DNA of 64,000 bases from Nannobrachium achirus (taxonomy: Eukaryota; Chordata; Actinopteri; Myctophiformes; Myctophidae): the NCBI GenBank assembly GCA_963921795.1, contig OY997639.1, positions 55,481,926-55,545,925 of the forward strand, given 5' to 3'. Under the pieces are notes generated by a model. The model worked only from the letters and a program-made list of their open reading frames with translations. It was not told where the DNA came from and did no database searches. Shown here piece by piece: positions 1 through 13,100 of this stretch. How positions within the stretch are numbered: the stretch's first letter is position 1; every line of letters begins with the position of its first letter. Made by a program: the position numbers and the translations under genes.

Positions 1-799
1 CAGAAGAAAAAAAAGTTTTTTTTTTTTTTTATAAAAAAATAATAATAATAATTAATTATCGATTTTCGAATAATATTCGAATATTGCTATAGAATAATCG
101 ATTTTGATAAAGGTCCATTTTTGACATCCCTAGCTGGCGCAAGTAAAAAATATAATAATGTTCTTGAAAAATCGTATCGTGAACCTAATATCGTGATTTG
201 AATCATATCGTGAGCAGGGCATACGAGCGTGCTGAGCGCGAGCGGTGCGGGGAGCAGAGCGAGCCGTTTTTTAGTTGAGTGTGAGCGAGCGACTTTTATA
301 ATGGGTCTGAGCGCCGACCCTCTTCCGCTCCGAGCCGATCCTGTTGGGGCAGCACGCCGCATGTTTCCAACAAAACAGTGCCGAGTGGACAGCTCTCCAA
401 GTCTCCATCAAAGCAGAGGCTCACGTTACAGCAGGCATTTGTGTTGGGAACACACTGGCAAAGGAGAAAGTGTTTCGGACATGGTAGCAAACTACTTTAT
501 TGACTTTGATTGAAGACCATGAGCGGAGCGTGGAGCGAGTGCGGAGCGAGAGATGCGAAAATCAAGGTGAGCGAAGGAGCGGCGGGGAGCGGAGCAGCCC
601 GGTGGCTGACCAGAGTGATGAGCGAGTGGGACAAGAGCCCTCTGGAGTGCGGCGCGGCTTTTGTCACCAATCCACTCCGCTTGTGTGCCCTGATCATGAG
701 TTGAGTGAATTGTTACTTGCCTACATTTGAGTAATACTATGACCTTTCCTCTAGTCTAGTGCCATCCTTAATCCTTATGCCAAAATATCAACTTTGAAC

Positions 800-1834
800 T
801 CGGGCTGTCCGAGTTAACTAATTTAACCGCAGTTAACTCACCGTTATGTTAATCACGATTAATTATTTTAATCACAATTAACTCATACAGTGCCAAACGA
901 CTTTCAGATCAACTTTCTCACTATGGACTTCCCTGCCAGACGACTTTTGGCGACTTTTACTTTTTGACCCCATTAAATCTAGTAAACATGATTTCAATCG
1001 CGATTTTGCATGTTCCACCCCCCATACAACCCCATCTTTCATACAGGGCAGCCATCTTTGCTTACATAATGTAAAACATAATGGCTATTATCTCAAGAAT
1101 GCCTGAACGGATTTCCAATCTTTTTTTTTTGTTTGAAAGCTGTGAACAGCCTGCACAAACATGGTGCATGATCTGTGCATGGGCGTGCATGATCTGTGCA
1201 CTATAAATTACATGGAAGTCTATGGAGATTTTCTGGCAATAATGCCACTCGAGGGCATATTTAATTGGCAGTAACTGAGTTAACCGCATATTTATTTATT
1301 TTAGACATTTGGCCTACCCGTGGTTTGGGCAGTGGTTCTCAACATAATTATTATTACAGCAATTATTTTGGGAGGTCCCTAAATGATCAGCATAATGATC
1401 TGCACATTTCTAAAGTGACACTTTATTGTCTTAATATTAATTATTTTATTAATACCTCTAAAATGATTTTTTTTTTCATTGTGTCAAAAGTAATCACGAA
1501 ACAATACTTTAAAAATGGACACGACAGTACTCATATAACAAAGTAAATTTAACAGATCCTTATACCCATTTGCTGCCACCTGTTTGATGCAGTACCATTA
1601 TGATTTATTTTGGGGTTGATTGATTTCCAATAAAAGATTAACATACTTTTGCATAAAGCCAGCATATTTTTCCACTCCCATGTTAATAGGTTTATACAAG
1701 ACTTGAGAAATATCCCTCTAAGGTACATTGTGAACAGATAAAAACGTATGACTTATTTGCGATTAATCACGTGATTAACTAAATAAATCATGCAATTAAT
1801 CGCAATTAAAATATGTAATCGTTGGACAGCACTA
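800..1834. mobile_element. hAT-type non-autonomous element
   Basis: The 8-bp TSD CTTTGAAC lies at 792-799 and 1835-1842. The 11-base termini TCGGGCTGTCC and GGACAGCACTA are inverted with two mismatches. The interior is AT-rich with GATTAATCGC-type strings and no transposase. A TTAA-flanked element (882-1279) is nested inside. Confidence 0.85.
882..1279. mobile_element. TTAA-flanked MITE (piggyBac-like), copy 1
   Basis: TTAA at 878-881 and 1280-1283. Termini CTCATACAGTGCCAA and TTGGCAGTAACTGAG are imperfect inverted repeats. The interior is shared with 8142-8566 in the opposite orientation (for example TTACATGGAAGTCTATGGAG). No coding capacity. Confidence 0.85.
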
Positions 1835-4574
1835 CTTTGAACATAATGATCTCTCAAGCAGGATGAATCCTACTGATTTCGGTGACTCCAGAGCCTTTAA
1901 TCTAAATTTTAGGCCAAAATGTCAATGGTTGGGTGTGGACTTGAAGTAGCAAAGGCAACTAGTGAGACTTTTAGACTCTTAAAAGTCCATTTCTTCATCT
2001 GGCACTCATCAGATTGTCATAAACAACTGCTTTCAATAATATCAAATGGTGGCACCATATAAAACCTTTTCTCATAAGGTATCCAGTGCCTTGGGATGAA
2101 AGGTAGCATGCTGTGATGAACCCATTGATGCATGCTCAATAACATTATCCTTACTTTGGGAATGTCATTATAAGTGGTAGAATAAACATTTATGAAATCT
2201 TTTTCAAAATGATTTCAACATCTTTGAGCGGTGTTAACCGCTCAATAATGCTTAAGTGGTTAATGACACTCAGCTGTGTACAAATATTGTATTATTTATA
2301 ACTTTTCAAAATGGGCAAAGCCCATATCCACCAAAGTATAAACAAAGTTCTTTCCATGTTTGGATAATCTAGGGCCTGACCTAGGCCATAATCTCCACAG
2401 CACCCCTTATGCTTAAAAAGGAACAGGCCTTGATATTTGACCTGTGGTCCTTTTGTTCATAATGTCAGCGCTGTTTTCATTCCCTGGTCTCACGCCGTCT
2501 CCGAACATGAAAACACACACACAGCCGCTCTGCTTCTACTTCACAGAGGAATTGAATGTGTTACATAACGGAAATGAGAGACCCACATTTGTTTTTAGTC
2601 TGCCTCTTAACACACATCTGGTCATAAAATTTACTTTTTTCAGATTGATTAAGAGATGAAAATAAAAAAGCTCTTAATGTGTATTCATATGTGAAAATAA
2701 CTCATAATCATGAGTTACCGCATTGCTAATAACTTGATTAAAGGCACTTTCGACTCAGCCGTCTGACTGGGTCTCACACACAGTGTCTGGTAAGTGTGGC
2801 AATTAGGACCCATATACTTCTGTTGTAAACAGAAGTATATTCAATAATATATTGCCAAAACCAACTTACAGTTGATATGAAATTTGTTTTGATGTGCCGA
2901 CTGTGCTCAGAGATAACAACAAAAACAAGAAGGCTGCATAAGTAAAGCTTGCCATGCTGCGACCAATAGTTCCAAACACTACAATGTAGTTCCAGCATTG
3001 AATGCCTTTTAATGATTGTTTATGAAGTGCACTCGGCTGGCTACAGGAACCACGTGATAGTGTCATGGCGAGACCAAAGAGTGTCGTAACTCTCTCTTTC
3101 AATGGGTCTGGGCAATACAAGAGAGAATAGCAACAGTGTGGCAGGCAGTGATGAGCAGTCAGGTCGAGGCTATGGTGTAAAAATGACAGACACTGTATCC
3201 ACAGGGACATTGTGGTAGAGGAGATGACAACTGTTACTGTTGACAAGACTGGGGTGACAGGCCTGCCCCTAGGACCGCTAAGCAGCGCAATAAAACACAT
3301 TAATAAATCAATTTCATGGCATATGTTTAATGGGGCAACTCCTTTTTAAAAATCGCCACAGCCATTTGTATCAGAGGTTGCCTCTTGGAACAAACAGTCT
3401 GCAACAGACTGCTTACAGCGAGTTTCAAGTCCCCCTCAGCGCCAGGAGAATACTACAGTCCGTGCCATTGGTTCCGATCGGACTCCCTATTAAATTACTA
3501 CCCTCCTACCGCAATTTCATCCTGTGCCTTAACTGTGGGTTATAAGATGTGCTTGGCAGGAATAGGCCTCACAGTGCTTTCTGACTGTGTCATGTGTGAC
3601 CAGAGGCACATAAAAATTGCACAATAAAAATTTCACAAAAACAAACTCATACGCAGCTAAGGCTGGGGATGTGTGCCAAGACAAGTCATTTGACACAACA
3701 AATCATTGTGAGACGTATTCAATTGGGCCATTTATAAAGATAGATTTCGAGGGTCATGGGTAGAGAGGATGTGCATGCACGCTTCCTATTCGAATGTAGA
3801 GTTCCTCAACTTCAAGGTTTTCATTGAGAAAGACCCAGGCTTTCATATTTCATAATGGCTTTGCAAAACATTCAACGTTCTCCATTCATCCACCTTCCAG
3901 CCCCAGTGTCCTGGTGGTTTAGTCTGCTGCCACTTGGTGAATACAGGACAATGAAATCCCCAAGTTACAAAAAGGAGAAGCATCATAGAATCATCCCTAC
4001 TCGTTTGACCAGCACTTACCACATAACACATTATTTTGGTTATACTGTAGCACCATACATGAGTTGTTTGTCAAGTCTTACCAGCTGTGGAAAGAATCCT
4101 GTGTATCAGGCATGATAAAGAACCACACTGTCCAAACACACATTGTTTCTGTACCACAAAAAGGCCATCTTAAATTAAATGTAAATAAGGGTACAATTCC
4201 ATTGCTAAGCAAAAACGATATGATATATCTCTTTAACTAAATAAGATGAGCTCTAATAACAATGTGGCCTCCCTGTGAATCTCTGATGTCATCGTTTAGA
4301 TGTCATACTGATGAACATTCCTGCCAAAACTTCACAAAATATGAAATATATTCAGAGACTGACTTCCATAGCCTGCTGGCATAATTAATTTGGTGCTGAT
4401 CAGTGTAGTGGTTTGTCAGATTAGCCACAGACACGGATGGAGACGATACACACAAAACTTTGAGGGACATACTGTAGATACATATGGGGGACACAAACGC
4501 TCTTCTAGATAGCTCTTCCTTAGGCACCATGCCATTACTAAAGGGTCTAATAGGGTTTAATCTTACAATCTTAC

Positions 4575-4750
4575 AGTCTCTGCGTGCGTGTATGTATGTA
4601 TGCATGTAATCTGTGTATCGCGAGAACTGTTTGTCCCACCCACTGTGCAGTGCCCGGCCTCGACCGACCCGACCCGATACACGGTTTTCCGGAAACGGCG
4701 CAAAACGTTCGGAATCTCTGTATGCGGAGCTGATGTCTGACATCAGACTA
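4575..4750 (+). repeat. Dispersed repeat (CGAGAACCGTTCG family), diverged
   Basis: GTATCGCGAGAACTGTTTGT, CAGTGCCCGGCCTCGACCGA, AAAACGTTCGGAATCTCTGT, ATGCGGAGCTGATG: the same order as 62226-62480. Confidence 0.75.
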
Positions 4751-4875
4751 GACGCTCGGCCGCCCTTCTAGTAATCCTAATAATACAAGTGTCTGATGAA
4801 GACTTTTGTTGAAACGTCAATCAGTCATCCCCCTGCCTGTACAGAGTCGAGTGTCATATTATGTTCTTGTGTCAC

Positions 4876-4986
4876 CTTGCAAATAGTTTCAGTGTCCCAC
4901 GGCAAGATAGTCTGCAGATCGATAACCTCACACGACAATCCCAGTTTCTCCTGGGCCATCTTGGCAACCTCCCTGATCACATGGAT
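4876..4986 (-). CDS. BCKDHB: BCKDHB exon 8, last exon in the window
   Basis: Encodes 37 residues (about 282-318): [20 protein letters not shown], then [17 protein letters not shown]. The human equivalent reads [20 protein letters not shown]. Acceptor GATTTTCAG, donor GTGACA; phase 0 at both ends. The next expected motif (TGRLLISHEAP in human) is not found to the left. Confidence 0.93.
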
Positions 4987-5062
4987 CTGAAAATCAAAAG
5001 GTCAAAGAAATAAATACTTAAAAGCTGGCATATTTTACTTTCTTCCATAGATTTTATTTAAG

Positions 5063-5205
5063 CAATATTACACGAGAGGGTGTGGGATAACTGAATTATT
5101 TGCACGACTGTGATGCGGTCAGGAACGAGCCGTAGGCGAGTTCCGCCGAGCATCACAGGAGTGCAAATAATTCAGTTATCCCACACCCTCGAGTGTAATA
5201 TTGCA
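5063..5205. repeat. Palindrome with 55-base arms
   Basis: Arms 5063-5117 and 5151-5205 (GTGTGGGATAACTGAATTAT and its inverse) flank a ~33-base GC-rich loop with GAGCCGTAGGCGAGTTCC. A further hairpin follows at 5436. MITE-like; non-coding. Confidence 0.85.
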
Positions 5206-5435
5206 ATTATACAACCACCAACAAACAAAACGCATCAAAGTATAGGCTATTCACACTGTGGGGAAATTCACAATTTAAACAATCGCTAATCTGATTCCTT
5301 GGAAGAGTTTGACTGACATTAAATAGTCCCTGTTGTTGATTAAAAAGAGCTGCGCTGTGAGCGCAGTCACCGAGGCAGCAATCACCGCACAGCTGAGCTG
5401 TCAGTTCCAATAGGCTATGCTCCGCCGTACGACCA

Positions 5436-5520
5436 TCGCGCAGCGAAAATAGCCGATCTACAACAACGCGCCGTGTCGCGCCGCCTTGTTACTTGTAGAT
5501 CGGCTATTTTCGCTGCACGA
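5436..5520. repeat. GATCTACAAG-family hairpin
   Basis: The left arm CAGCGAAAATAGCCGATCTA is mirrored at the right; the loop is CpG-rich (GCGCCGTGTCGCGCC). Arms of about 30 bases are near-perfect. Confidence 0.85.
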
Positions 5521-7085
5521 TACCATTGTATGACAACAACAAGTCCCGGAAACATTTCACAGCCCAAGTAGTTGTCCTGGCTGTATTGAGTTCAAACCTT
5601 GAGCTCTTCCTTTGACAAAGCACAATATGTCTGGTTGGTTTCGCGTTGGTTTTTCCCTCCAGAGGGCGCAGCTGTGCCATATATGGGATAATCAGGTGCA
5701 GTGGCGGAGTGATACATTCTTCATGTGATTAGGCCCAGGTCTAGCAGTGCATCTGTGCTCGTTTGATGCACGGTTGGAGAGCCTGTTTTCCATTGAGAGC
5801 CGGACTACTTATAATGATCATTCACATGTTTAGATGTTGTGCACAATTTGATTTGATGCAGTGATTTTAACCTTTGAAGATTTATTTTTAGGCAATAGAC
5901 AACAAACATTGATCATTAATTATCATTTCCTGGGATCATTTCTTTCAAACATCTGAGTGAAAATGGACATATGTAGAGCCAAAAACATCTAATTAATCCT
6001 AAACAAAAACACACATGGTGTCCATGTTCATCATTTCAAATCAACTTTCGACAAATGAACAAAGTCGTTAAGTTCATGGAGTCCACATTTATTGGCAGTT
6101 TCCAAGCCTGTCACAAGATAACAACTGTTACGCATCCGCTGAAATCTCGGCTGGTGAAAATGTCAAAAAGCCAAATAATATGAAAGATGGAGAGTAATTT
6201 ACTCTATAATAATTATAAGCATCCGTTATGCAATGATGCTGTCATCAATTTACAAATGAGCACCAGCATATGAAGCACATTTTTCTTTGGCAGTATAGAA
6301 TAACATAAGGAATGCAAAGCCTTGCGGGTGGGGGATGCTTCTCTGCCTGTCTATCTTTGCTGTGGGGCTGGGGCACATACACACTGTGCTCTATGGAAGG
6401 TTTTTCTTTCTCTTTACTCTCATCTGTGCAGGGCTGACGGATGAGGTGTGTAATGGGGTCGGAAAGAAGACTGGCATTTCAAAAAGAAGAGCCATCGTTT
6501 CCACTACTTTACAGGATCCGCTTTCTTCCCTCTCCGCCCTTTATGCGTTCAACTATAATACCAGCTTTGATGAAGCCGTTTTTCCTCCAATACTGTCTGA
6601 CCTCCCTCTGCTTGAGGTACATTACAGCCCCTCTGCCGAGGGGAGGATAAGCCCAGTAAAGTGGCAAAGGCACAATCTCAGTCAGGGATGACTCCCAGTG
6701 AGCTATACACACCTTGACACTAAGCCACAGAAAATAAAATCTCAGGGATGAAAGGAAACAGAACAATGGAAAGTGTGCCGCAGACATGTACTGTTAACAA
6801 CCGCAGAGCCAAGAAAAGCCCTGATGTTGTGAAGATGTCTGGGCAGATACGGTCACGGACCACTGACTGGGGGAAACCCCACAGAGAGCCCAGGGTGAGA
6901 GTGAGGTGGGGGGTGCTCGAGAACGGGAGTCAGAACTAATCCACTGCTCGCCTCCATGGCTTAAATGTCAGCAAGCTTGAAATGAGACGTGGCTCTTCTC
7001 CAACCAAAGACAGTTGGCAACCAATGCTCACTAAGGTCTCCCATTGACAATCTGCCAGTGACACTTCGGGGCACTTGTACTGTAC

Positions 7086-7183
7086 CTGTGTTCCCCAGGC
7101 AACCAGAGTGACGTCGCTTCCTTCCTCCAGGACTTCGGCCTGGGAGAGTGGGATGGTGTAGTGTTCCACGGGGACCTGCTCCA
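7086..7183 (-). CDS. BCKDHB: BCKDHB exon 7
   Basis: Encodes about residues 249-281 (EQVPVEHYTIPLSQAEVLEE, then GSDVTLVAWGTQ), the linker and first strand of the C-terminal transketolase domain. Acceptor GTGTTCCCAG, donor GTACAG; the 98-base length completes the Val codon split with exon 6. Confidence 0.95.
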
Positions 7184-8141
7184 CTGGGAACACAAGAGCA
7201 CACATAACATAAGATTAACATCCCAGTAGAGTTGCACTAGTCCGTTTGTGTACTTGTACACAGTCAAATACTCAGTGTTTATTTAAAGATGCAGTCTTTT
7301 ATTTTATTAAAACAAATCATTGCTATAGTGTTTGTTCATGTAAAGGAGTCTCTGCATTGCTCCAGCTCCTTAGTAACAGAAAGGTTAAATGTGTTAGGAG
7401 GAACACAAATTTCATCCAAGGAGAGAGAATCCATTCATCAGCTTGTAGTGTTCTGATTTTGTCTGCTCATTTTTTATGTTTCATCACTAATTTCACTTGT
7501 TTATCCTGGATAGAGCGTCGCAGTTTAAGCCCCGCCCCTCCCTCACTCTGGTGTCGGAAGCGTTTTCCGCATGCATTTCATCCATAGACATTTCATAAAG
7601 TATTTATTTAAACGTATTTTAAGCCTCTGACAAAGCCACCCTGGCTTGTGAGGAAGCATGACAATAAACACAATTTTTTGCATGCAATGAATAATTAGAA
7701 AGCTGAAAAAAGGGCAGGGTACAACACTGTGTACATATAATATATGTAATATTATTTTGTCAAAACTGCAGAAACTACACTCCCAGAAAGCATTGCGAAT
7801 GACACTTTTTTCCTGAAATATAAATCACGCTCAGTTTAGTTATCCAGGCCAGCATATGACCTAACATGTAGTGATTTTCATCTCTGTGGACGCTCCTATC
7901 GTCATCTTTAAAATAGTGCATCATATTTGTAAAAGAAAGACACTCGCTCAGAGTTCTGCTGAAGTGCAATAATCGGCCGGGCAAACAGGGGGCAGTAACT
8001 ATTTCCGAAGTAACCGCAAGATACACGAAAGAAGAAGCAGCTCCACCAATCACAGATATCTATTTCACCGGATGTACATTTTTAGCAGTATGAGTAATGC
8101 AGTTCTTCTCCGTGCAATCTTTATTAAAACATGTTTTTTAA

Positions 8142-8566
8142 CTCACTTACTGCCAATTAAAAATGCCCTCGAGTGGCATTAGTGCCAGCCCTCTCCATAG
8201 ACTTCCATGTAATTTGTAGTGCACAGATCATGCACACCCATGCACAGATCATGCACCATGTTTGTGCAGGCTGTTCACAGCTTTCAAACAAAAAAAAAGA
8301 TTGGAAATCCGTTCAGGCATTCTTGAGATAATAGCCATTATGTTTTACATGTTATGTAAACAAAGATGGCTGCCCTGTATAAAGATGGGGTTGTATGGGG
8401 GTGGAACATGCAAAATCGCGATTGAAATCATGTTTACTAGATTTAATGGGGTCCAAAAAAAATCTTTTTTTTTTTTTTTTTTCCTAAGTAAAAGTCGCCC
8501 AAAGTCGCTTGGCAGGGAAGCCCATAGTGAGAAAGTTGCTCTAAAAGTCGCCTGGCACTGTATGAG
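8142..8566. mobile_element. TTAA-flanked MITE (piggyBac-like), copy 2
   Basis: TTAA at 8138-8141 and 8567-8570. Termini CTCACTTACTGCCAA and CTGGCACTGTATGAG. It is highly similar to copy 1 but inverted relative to it. It carries a T-run near 8463-8481. It lies in BCKDHB intron 6. Confidence 0.85.
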
Positions 8567-9597
8567 TTAAGAGAACTAGAGTGATTGCATACAGTGATTG
8601 CATACATATTCGAGGGTTCTACAGGAGCATAGAACCATTTTACAACCACAAGCCTACAGGTACGTGCTCATTGAATTGTTACGATTGTATGGCTGATAAT
8701 GAAATCCCCTATGGGGTAAATGAATGGGCAGTTTACTTCCGACACCTCACTGCAATGCTCTATTCTGTATGAGTTCTTTCTCATGATTGGATGAAATTGG
8801 TATCCCAAAGTGAGCATTTATGTTCTGTTCAATAAAGACCTGGACCACCATTAGTGAACAAACACTTTATAGTAATGATTACTGTATTTATATGAAGCTG
8901 AATAACACTTATTTTAACAAAATAATATCACTAACCGCTCCTTTGACTGTGTACACATGTATATATATGACTGAATGGGTATACATAATGTACACATGAA
9001 GTATGTGCTTGCATGCATAACCGAGGCTCAACTGTGAATACATTCATGAATCACTCCGCCGTGGAGACTGTGGCCTCCCTGTAAAATAACAAGGTCACAA
9101 ACTGTCCATATATTCTCCATAATGAGTAGATGACCACTGGTAAAATTACAGAGAAAACACAGCTTCAAGAACAAATCTTCTCCAGATGCATTTTCATGCT
9201 TTTTCCAGAACCTTGTATCTCTCTCCAGAGACCAAGTGTACTTTTATCAGCATACTAACTCAAGGCCTATAATCACGATCAACTACGACAACAAAACATT
9301 GGTGGGACGGGGATGGGATATGGTTCGGTAAAAGGTCCCACATAATGTGACATTAGTCCAAATAATGAGTCTCTCTTGGAACCAAAGTCCAAGACAAAGC
9401 ATGTGTAAGTACGTGGTCTGAATAATGGTAAATAATCTCTTGGAAGACAACGGTCATGGACTTCATTACAATGCAAAAATCTATCATAAATGGAAATGGC
9501 AACCATAGCAAACACAGGGACGTCCTGGCCAATTCTGAGGCTTAAAATATGTTTTTAACCACTTTCACCCTATTTTTGGACATGTCATTTCACTTCA

Positions 9598-9875
9598 ATG
9601 GCCTTGTGATTAGAGTGTCCGCCCTGAGAATGGGAGGTTGGGGTGGGGGTTCAAACCCTGGCCGAGGTATACCAAAGAATATAAAAACAATGATACCAAA
9701 TATGTATCCATGCTTGGTAATCGATGGAGCTTGTACAAAAACAAATTTCATTCACTTATTACACTTAAAAACCTGTGATGTGATAATAAAATTGATTCCG
9801 ATTCTCACTAATCACCAATAGTTGGCAAGTCCCTGCGACGGACATACTAGCGCCATGACCAGGGGGCGTACCTTT
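9598..9875 (+). repeat. tRNA-derived SINE (family 1)
   Basis: Head GGCCTTGTGATTAGAGTGTC and B-box GGGTTCAAACCCTGG. The tail AAGTCCCTGCGACGGACATA matches the copy at 61011. A ~140-base insertion lies between head and tail. Confidence 0.7.
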
Positions 9876-12532
9876 ACATCAAGCTGCCTAAAGCTACGGA
9901 AACAGGAGATAGGTTCCTGACCTATGGGCGTAAGTAAGTATATGGGCCACATGGCTTGGGAACCATTGGTTCTCCAGGCTACTTACTTTTGGATCTGACT
10001 CACCATAACATTTTTTACCTAAAAAAAGCACAGCATGGGATTTGAACATGTGAGTGCATCTGGGCATCTGTGCTGTTGAAAGCATTCCTGTATGGCAATG
10101 CATGAACTCTGATTTGTAATTAGGGATATTCAGGAGAGATGTGGGGTTTTTTGACCCCACTATTTACTTTCCGGAGTGGTCAGGGTGACTTTGATCCTTT
10201 CCTCCCCCCTGGAATGAAAGGATGAAACCGCAAACCTAGCTTTCAGTTCGTTCAATGGTCTTCAGAAGCTACCTACATCTTTGGCCAGAAGTGAAGCGGT
10301 GTGCTTGGCTTGGTAACTGTGATAATCAGATGCTGCTTCAGGGTTCAGAACAGACCGAAAGGCAAGTGGGCTATTTCAGTGAAACGACTGCATATAGCAG
10401 AACGCTAAAAAGTGTACTATAAATACTAGGTTACAGTTTAATATAAGTGTAATCTCAGCCCAGTGTGGCCTTGATGAGGTTAATGCGTGGTTTTATCCGC
10501 TCTCTTGTGAGAAGAGGGGGAGAAAAGCTGCTCCAATTAAAAACATGACCTCATAATCCAAACAGGGATCGCTCAGAGCCATGGCGACGCGGCACGAGAG
10601 CTAGCACTCGTTGCCCTTTTTAACAAATTAAAATAATTCCTTAAACGCTACCAGTTCTGACTTCTCAGGTTGAAACGGATGACCAATTGTTGCCACACAT
10701 TTGGCAAAATGGAAAAAAAAATACCTAGTTGTAGGGAAAATCTTCAAACCTGAAACAGAATGGAGAATGTCTATTTAAGTGGGTGGCACTGGTGGCAAGT
10801 GATGCCTCTATTTTTGTTTGACAAAATAAGCCAAGTTGAGTACATTTATCCCTTGTGTTAACTTACTCACCATATGACATATAAGCATATATCAATTTCC
10901 TGTCCAATTGTTCACTCTCTGAGAGGCAAGAATAAGAGATCTTTCATGATCCGCATCAGCTACATGTCAAATAACCCAATCATCTGCCTTAAGTGCTTTT
11001 AATTAAATCTTCTTTGAAACAGGCAAGACAGGCTTATGTTACAAGATGCAGTAAATACTACACACCAACAAGCCCACGTTGCTTCCCTATAGACACATTT
11101 GTAAAATTAACTGTATTGTCACATCTGCATCGTTTAATCCGTTTGAACCGTTATGGTTCGTTTGGACAGATGTGAAAACAATCAAAATCAGGTATGGACT
11201 AAAACAACCCTGAGACCCTGTTGAGAACAATGCGGCCTTAAACACATTCTGTTTGTACCCTGGTTCAATTCACGGCAGGTGAGATATGCAACTTTCTTTA
11301 GAGTGTTGACTCATCATAACCTAGATATTTCATATTCTACATTTATGTTTACTTACCCATTCAATCAAGTTTGGCATGCTGCTCGCAAACTTTTGATTGG
11401 AAGAGAGAGCACAAATAATGGTTGTGGTGCTATAATCATGTTCAGTCCTCAGTGTCTAATATTTAAATTTCATCTGGCTTTTATCACTGAAAGAAAAAGA
11501 AACCCAACTTAAATGAATGTGAATAAAATCATAGACTTTGTTGAGAGGCGGAAGATGCCAATCCCTTTGGGAGTCTGCTTTTCTTTGCTATAATGGGCAG
11601 TGAAAACCTGGCAATACAATTATTTGAGTAGGCAATATGCACAGAGTTGTCAAATCTCCAATTTAACTCATTTCATGTTTCACCATTCATTCCAACACTG
11701 GTTTGCAATATGTGGGATGAGCTGTTCAGAATAGACAGACTTAGCCAGGGGCATAACAGCCCATCCAAAGCCAATACAGCTGAACTCAGTTTGACCACAC
11801 TTCTTCCAACATCAACGCTCCCCCTGAGTGGAGCAGGTCTATCCTTTGGGGAGGGGAGGCGGGGCGGTTGGTACGGCTCAGCACTGTCAACAGTTCACAG
11901 CCCATTTAGTCCGGCTGGTTCACACTTGTGAAATCTGCTCAACTCACTCTCACAATGTTGCGGCCAGACACAGTTTGTCTTGCATTCAGATCTCTAAAGA
12001 GGACATGTTTTCAATAAGTGGAACAGGCAAAGGGATAGTGGAGCCAGAGAATGAGGGTGGTTAGTGGAAGCTCAACTTGGGTTGATTGAATATTGAATAT
12101 TTTATTAGACATAAGGTAAAACAGCACAGTCAAACACTTGGTCTAAAAGGATAACACCAAAAAGTCCTTGCAGTCTTGTTTCCATTGGCGTCCGAGGAAT
12201 TCAATTCATTGGTTTGCCTGTCTGAGGGAGACGTGATCATTACCTCCCCCTTTGGCCTCCTGATAGGTGAATTTTCAGGGCTGTTTTAAAGGAAGCCAAT
12301 GAAATACATTTTTTAAGGGATGGGGTCAGGGCATTCCACACTTGGGTGGTAGTGCTGTAGAAAGATAATTTACCAATGTTTGTTCTATACAGTAGGTGGG
12401 TGTTACAAGATCGTTGTTTACGCTCCCTCTAGTATTGTGGCTGTGGGTGTGGCTGATTTCTTTTTTAGGTATTCAGTCAGATATGCAAGCATCCATGTTG
12501 ATTTTAGATTTTTTTCTACATGCTTAGCTTAC

Positions 12533-12641
12533 CTGCTGCTCTGTAGAGGATCTTGGGCTCAAAGAATATACAGGGGTTCTTATCGGCAATGCAAGAGAGG
12601 AGTAGTCCTTTGGCCTGCACCGGACTTCGGGGTATTACAAC
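12533..12641 (-). CDS. BCKDHB: BCKDHB exon 6
   Basis: Encodes about residues 213-248 ([20 protein letters not shown], then [15 protein letters not shown]). Acceptor CTCTCCAG, donor GTAAGC. A (TG)n tract of about 100 bases, ending only about 22 bases upstream of the acceptor, occupies the place where a branch point and polypyrimidine tract are expected. Confidence 0.95.
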
Positions 12642-12663
12642 CTGGAGAGGGGCAGGGCAACGC

Positions 12664-12679
12664 ACGCGCACGCGCACGC

Positions 12680-12762
<83 letters not shown>
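12664..12762. repeat. (CA)n microsatellite next to BCKDHB exon 6
   Basis: Pure CA from 12685 to 12762, preceded by CG-interrupted CA (CGCACGCGCACG). In gene orientation it is (TG)n ending about 22 bases before the exon 6 acceptor. Confidence 0.98.
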
Positions 12763-12765
<3 letters not shown>

Positions 12766-13100
12766 ACCACCTAAACTACAAACTCAACAGTGCATTCAAA
12801 CATGTGTGATTGTGGTCAGAGTATGCTTCCTCTGACAAGCATAGAGTACATGGTATCCTTCCATATTGCAGCATGTGTAGCTGATCCCTCTTGGCTCAGT
12901 AATCGCCCACCGCGTAGGAAGATAACATTTATTAGCCTGACCTTTGCTGAAAGAGTATTGACTAGGGATACTCATGATGGATGAGTATCCATTTATAAAC
13001 CACAGTCATTTCCGGCATAAGCCATATGAAAATGTTACTGACACTTGTGTCCCATTCATTGTGAATGTGTGTATATTTTTTGATCTGTATGTGTGTACGT

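Larger units (their letters stand above)
1..4875. other. BCKDHB intron 8 (left part)
   Basis: Non-coding. Bases 1-780 are AT-rich, then GAGCGAGCG-rich with no identifiable gene. The hAT at 800-1834 and the repeat at 4575-4750 are listed separately. At 1843-4570 I see no supported feature; frames such as the minus one at 3300-2866 match no known family. Confidence 0.7.
4987..7085. other. BCKDHB intron 7
   Basis: Contains the palindrome 5063-5205 and the hairpin 5436-5520. At 5521-7085 no repeat or gene could be supported; the 118-codon frame at 6335-6691 has no recognisable domain. Confidence 0.7.
7184..12532. other. BCKDHB intron 6
   Basis: Holds the TTAA MITE 8142-8566 and a SINE (9598-9875). 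Stretches 7184-8137, 8571-9597 and 9880-12532 show no recognised feature. Confidence 0.7.

Noticed and set aside
2866..3300. 144-codon minus-strand frame
   Set aside because: No recognisable domain, no supporting splice or promoter context, and in an intron of BCKDHB.
1..4875. Search for the last BCKDHB exons
   Set aside because: No frame resembling the conserved C-terminus (LLISHEAP, PFPHIFEPFYIPD) was found on the minus strand, so they are taken to lie outside the window.
6335..6691. 118-codon plus-strand frame with a hydrophobic start
   Set aside because: Signal-peptide-like by chance; no family recognised and no conserved motif.
12380..12835. Open frames through the CA tract (Thr-His or Val-Cys repeats), likewise at 15094-15409, 17740-18134 and 25041-25518
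   Set aside because: They are translations of dinucleotide repeats; the frames exist on both strands and have no other domain. The real signal at 12533-12641 is BCKDHB exon 6.
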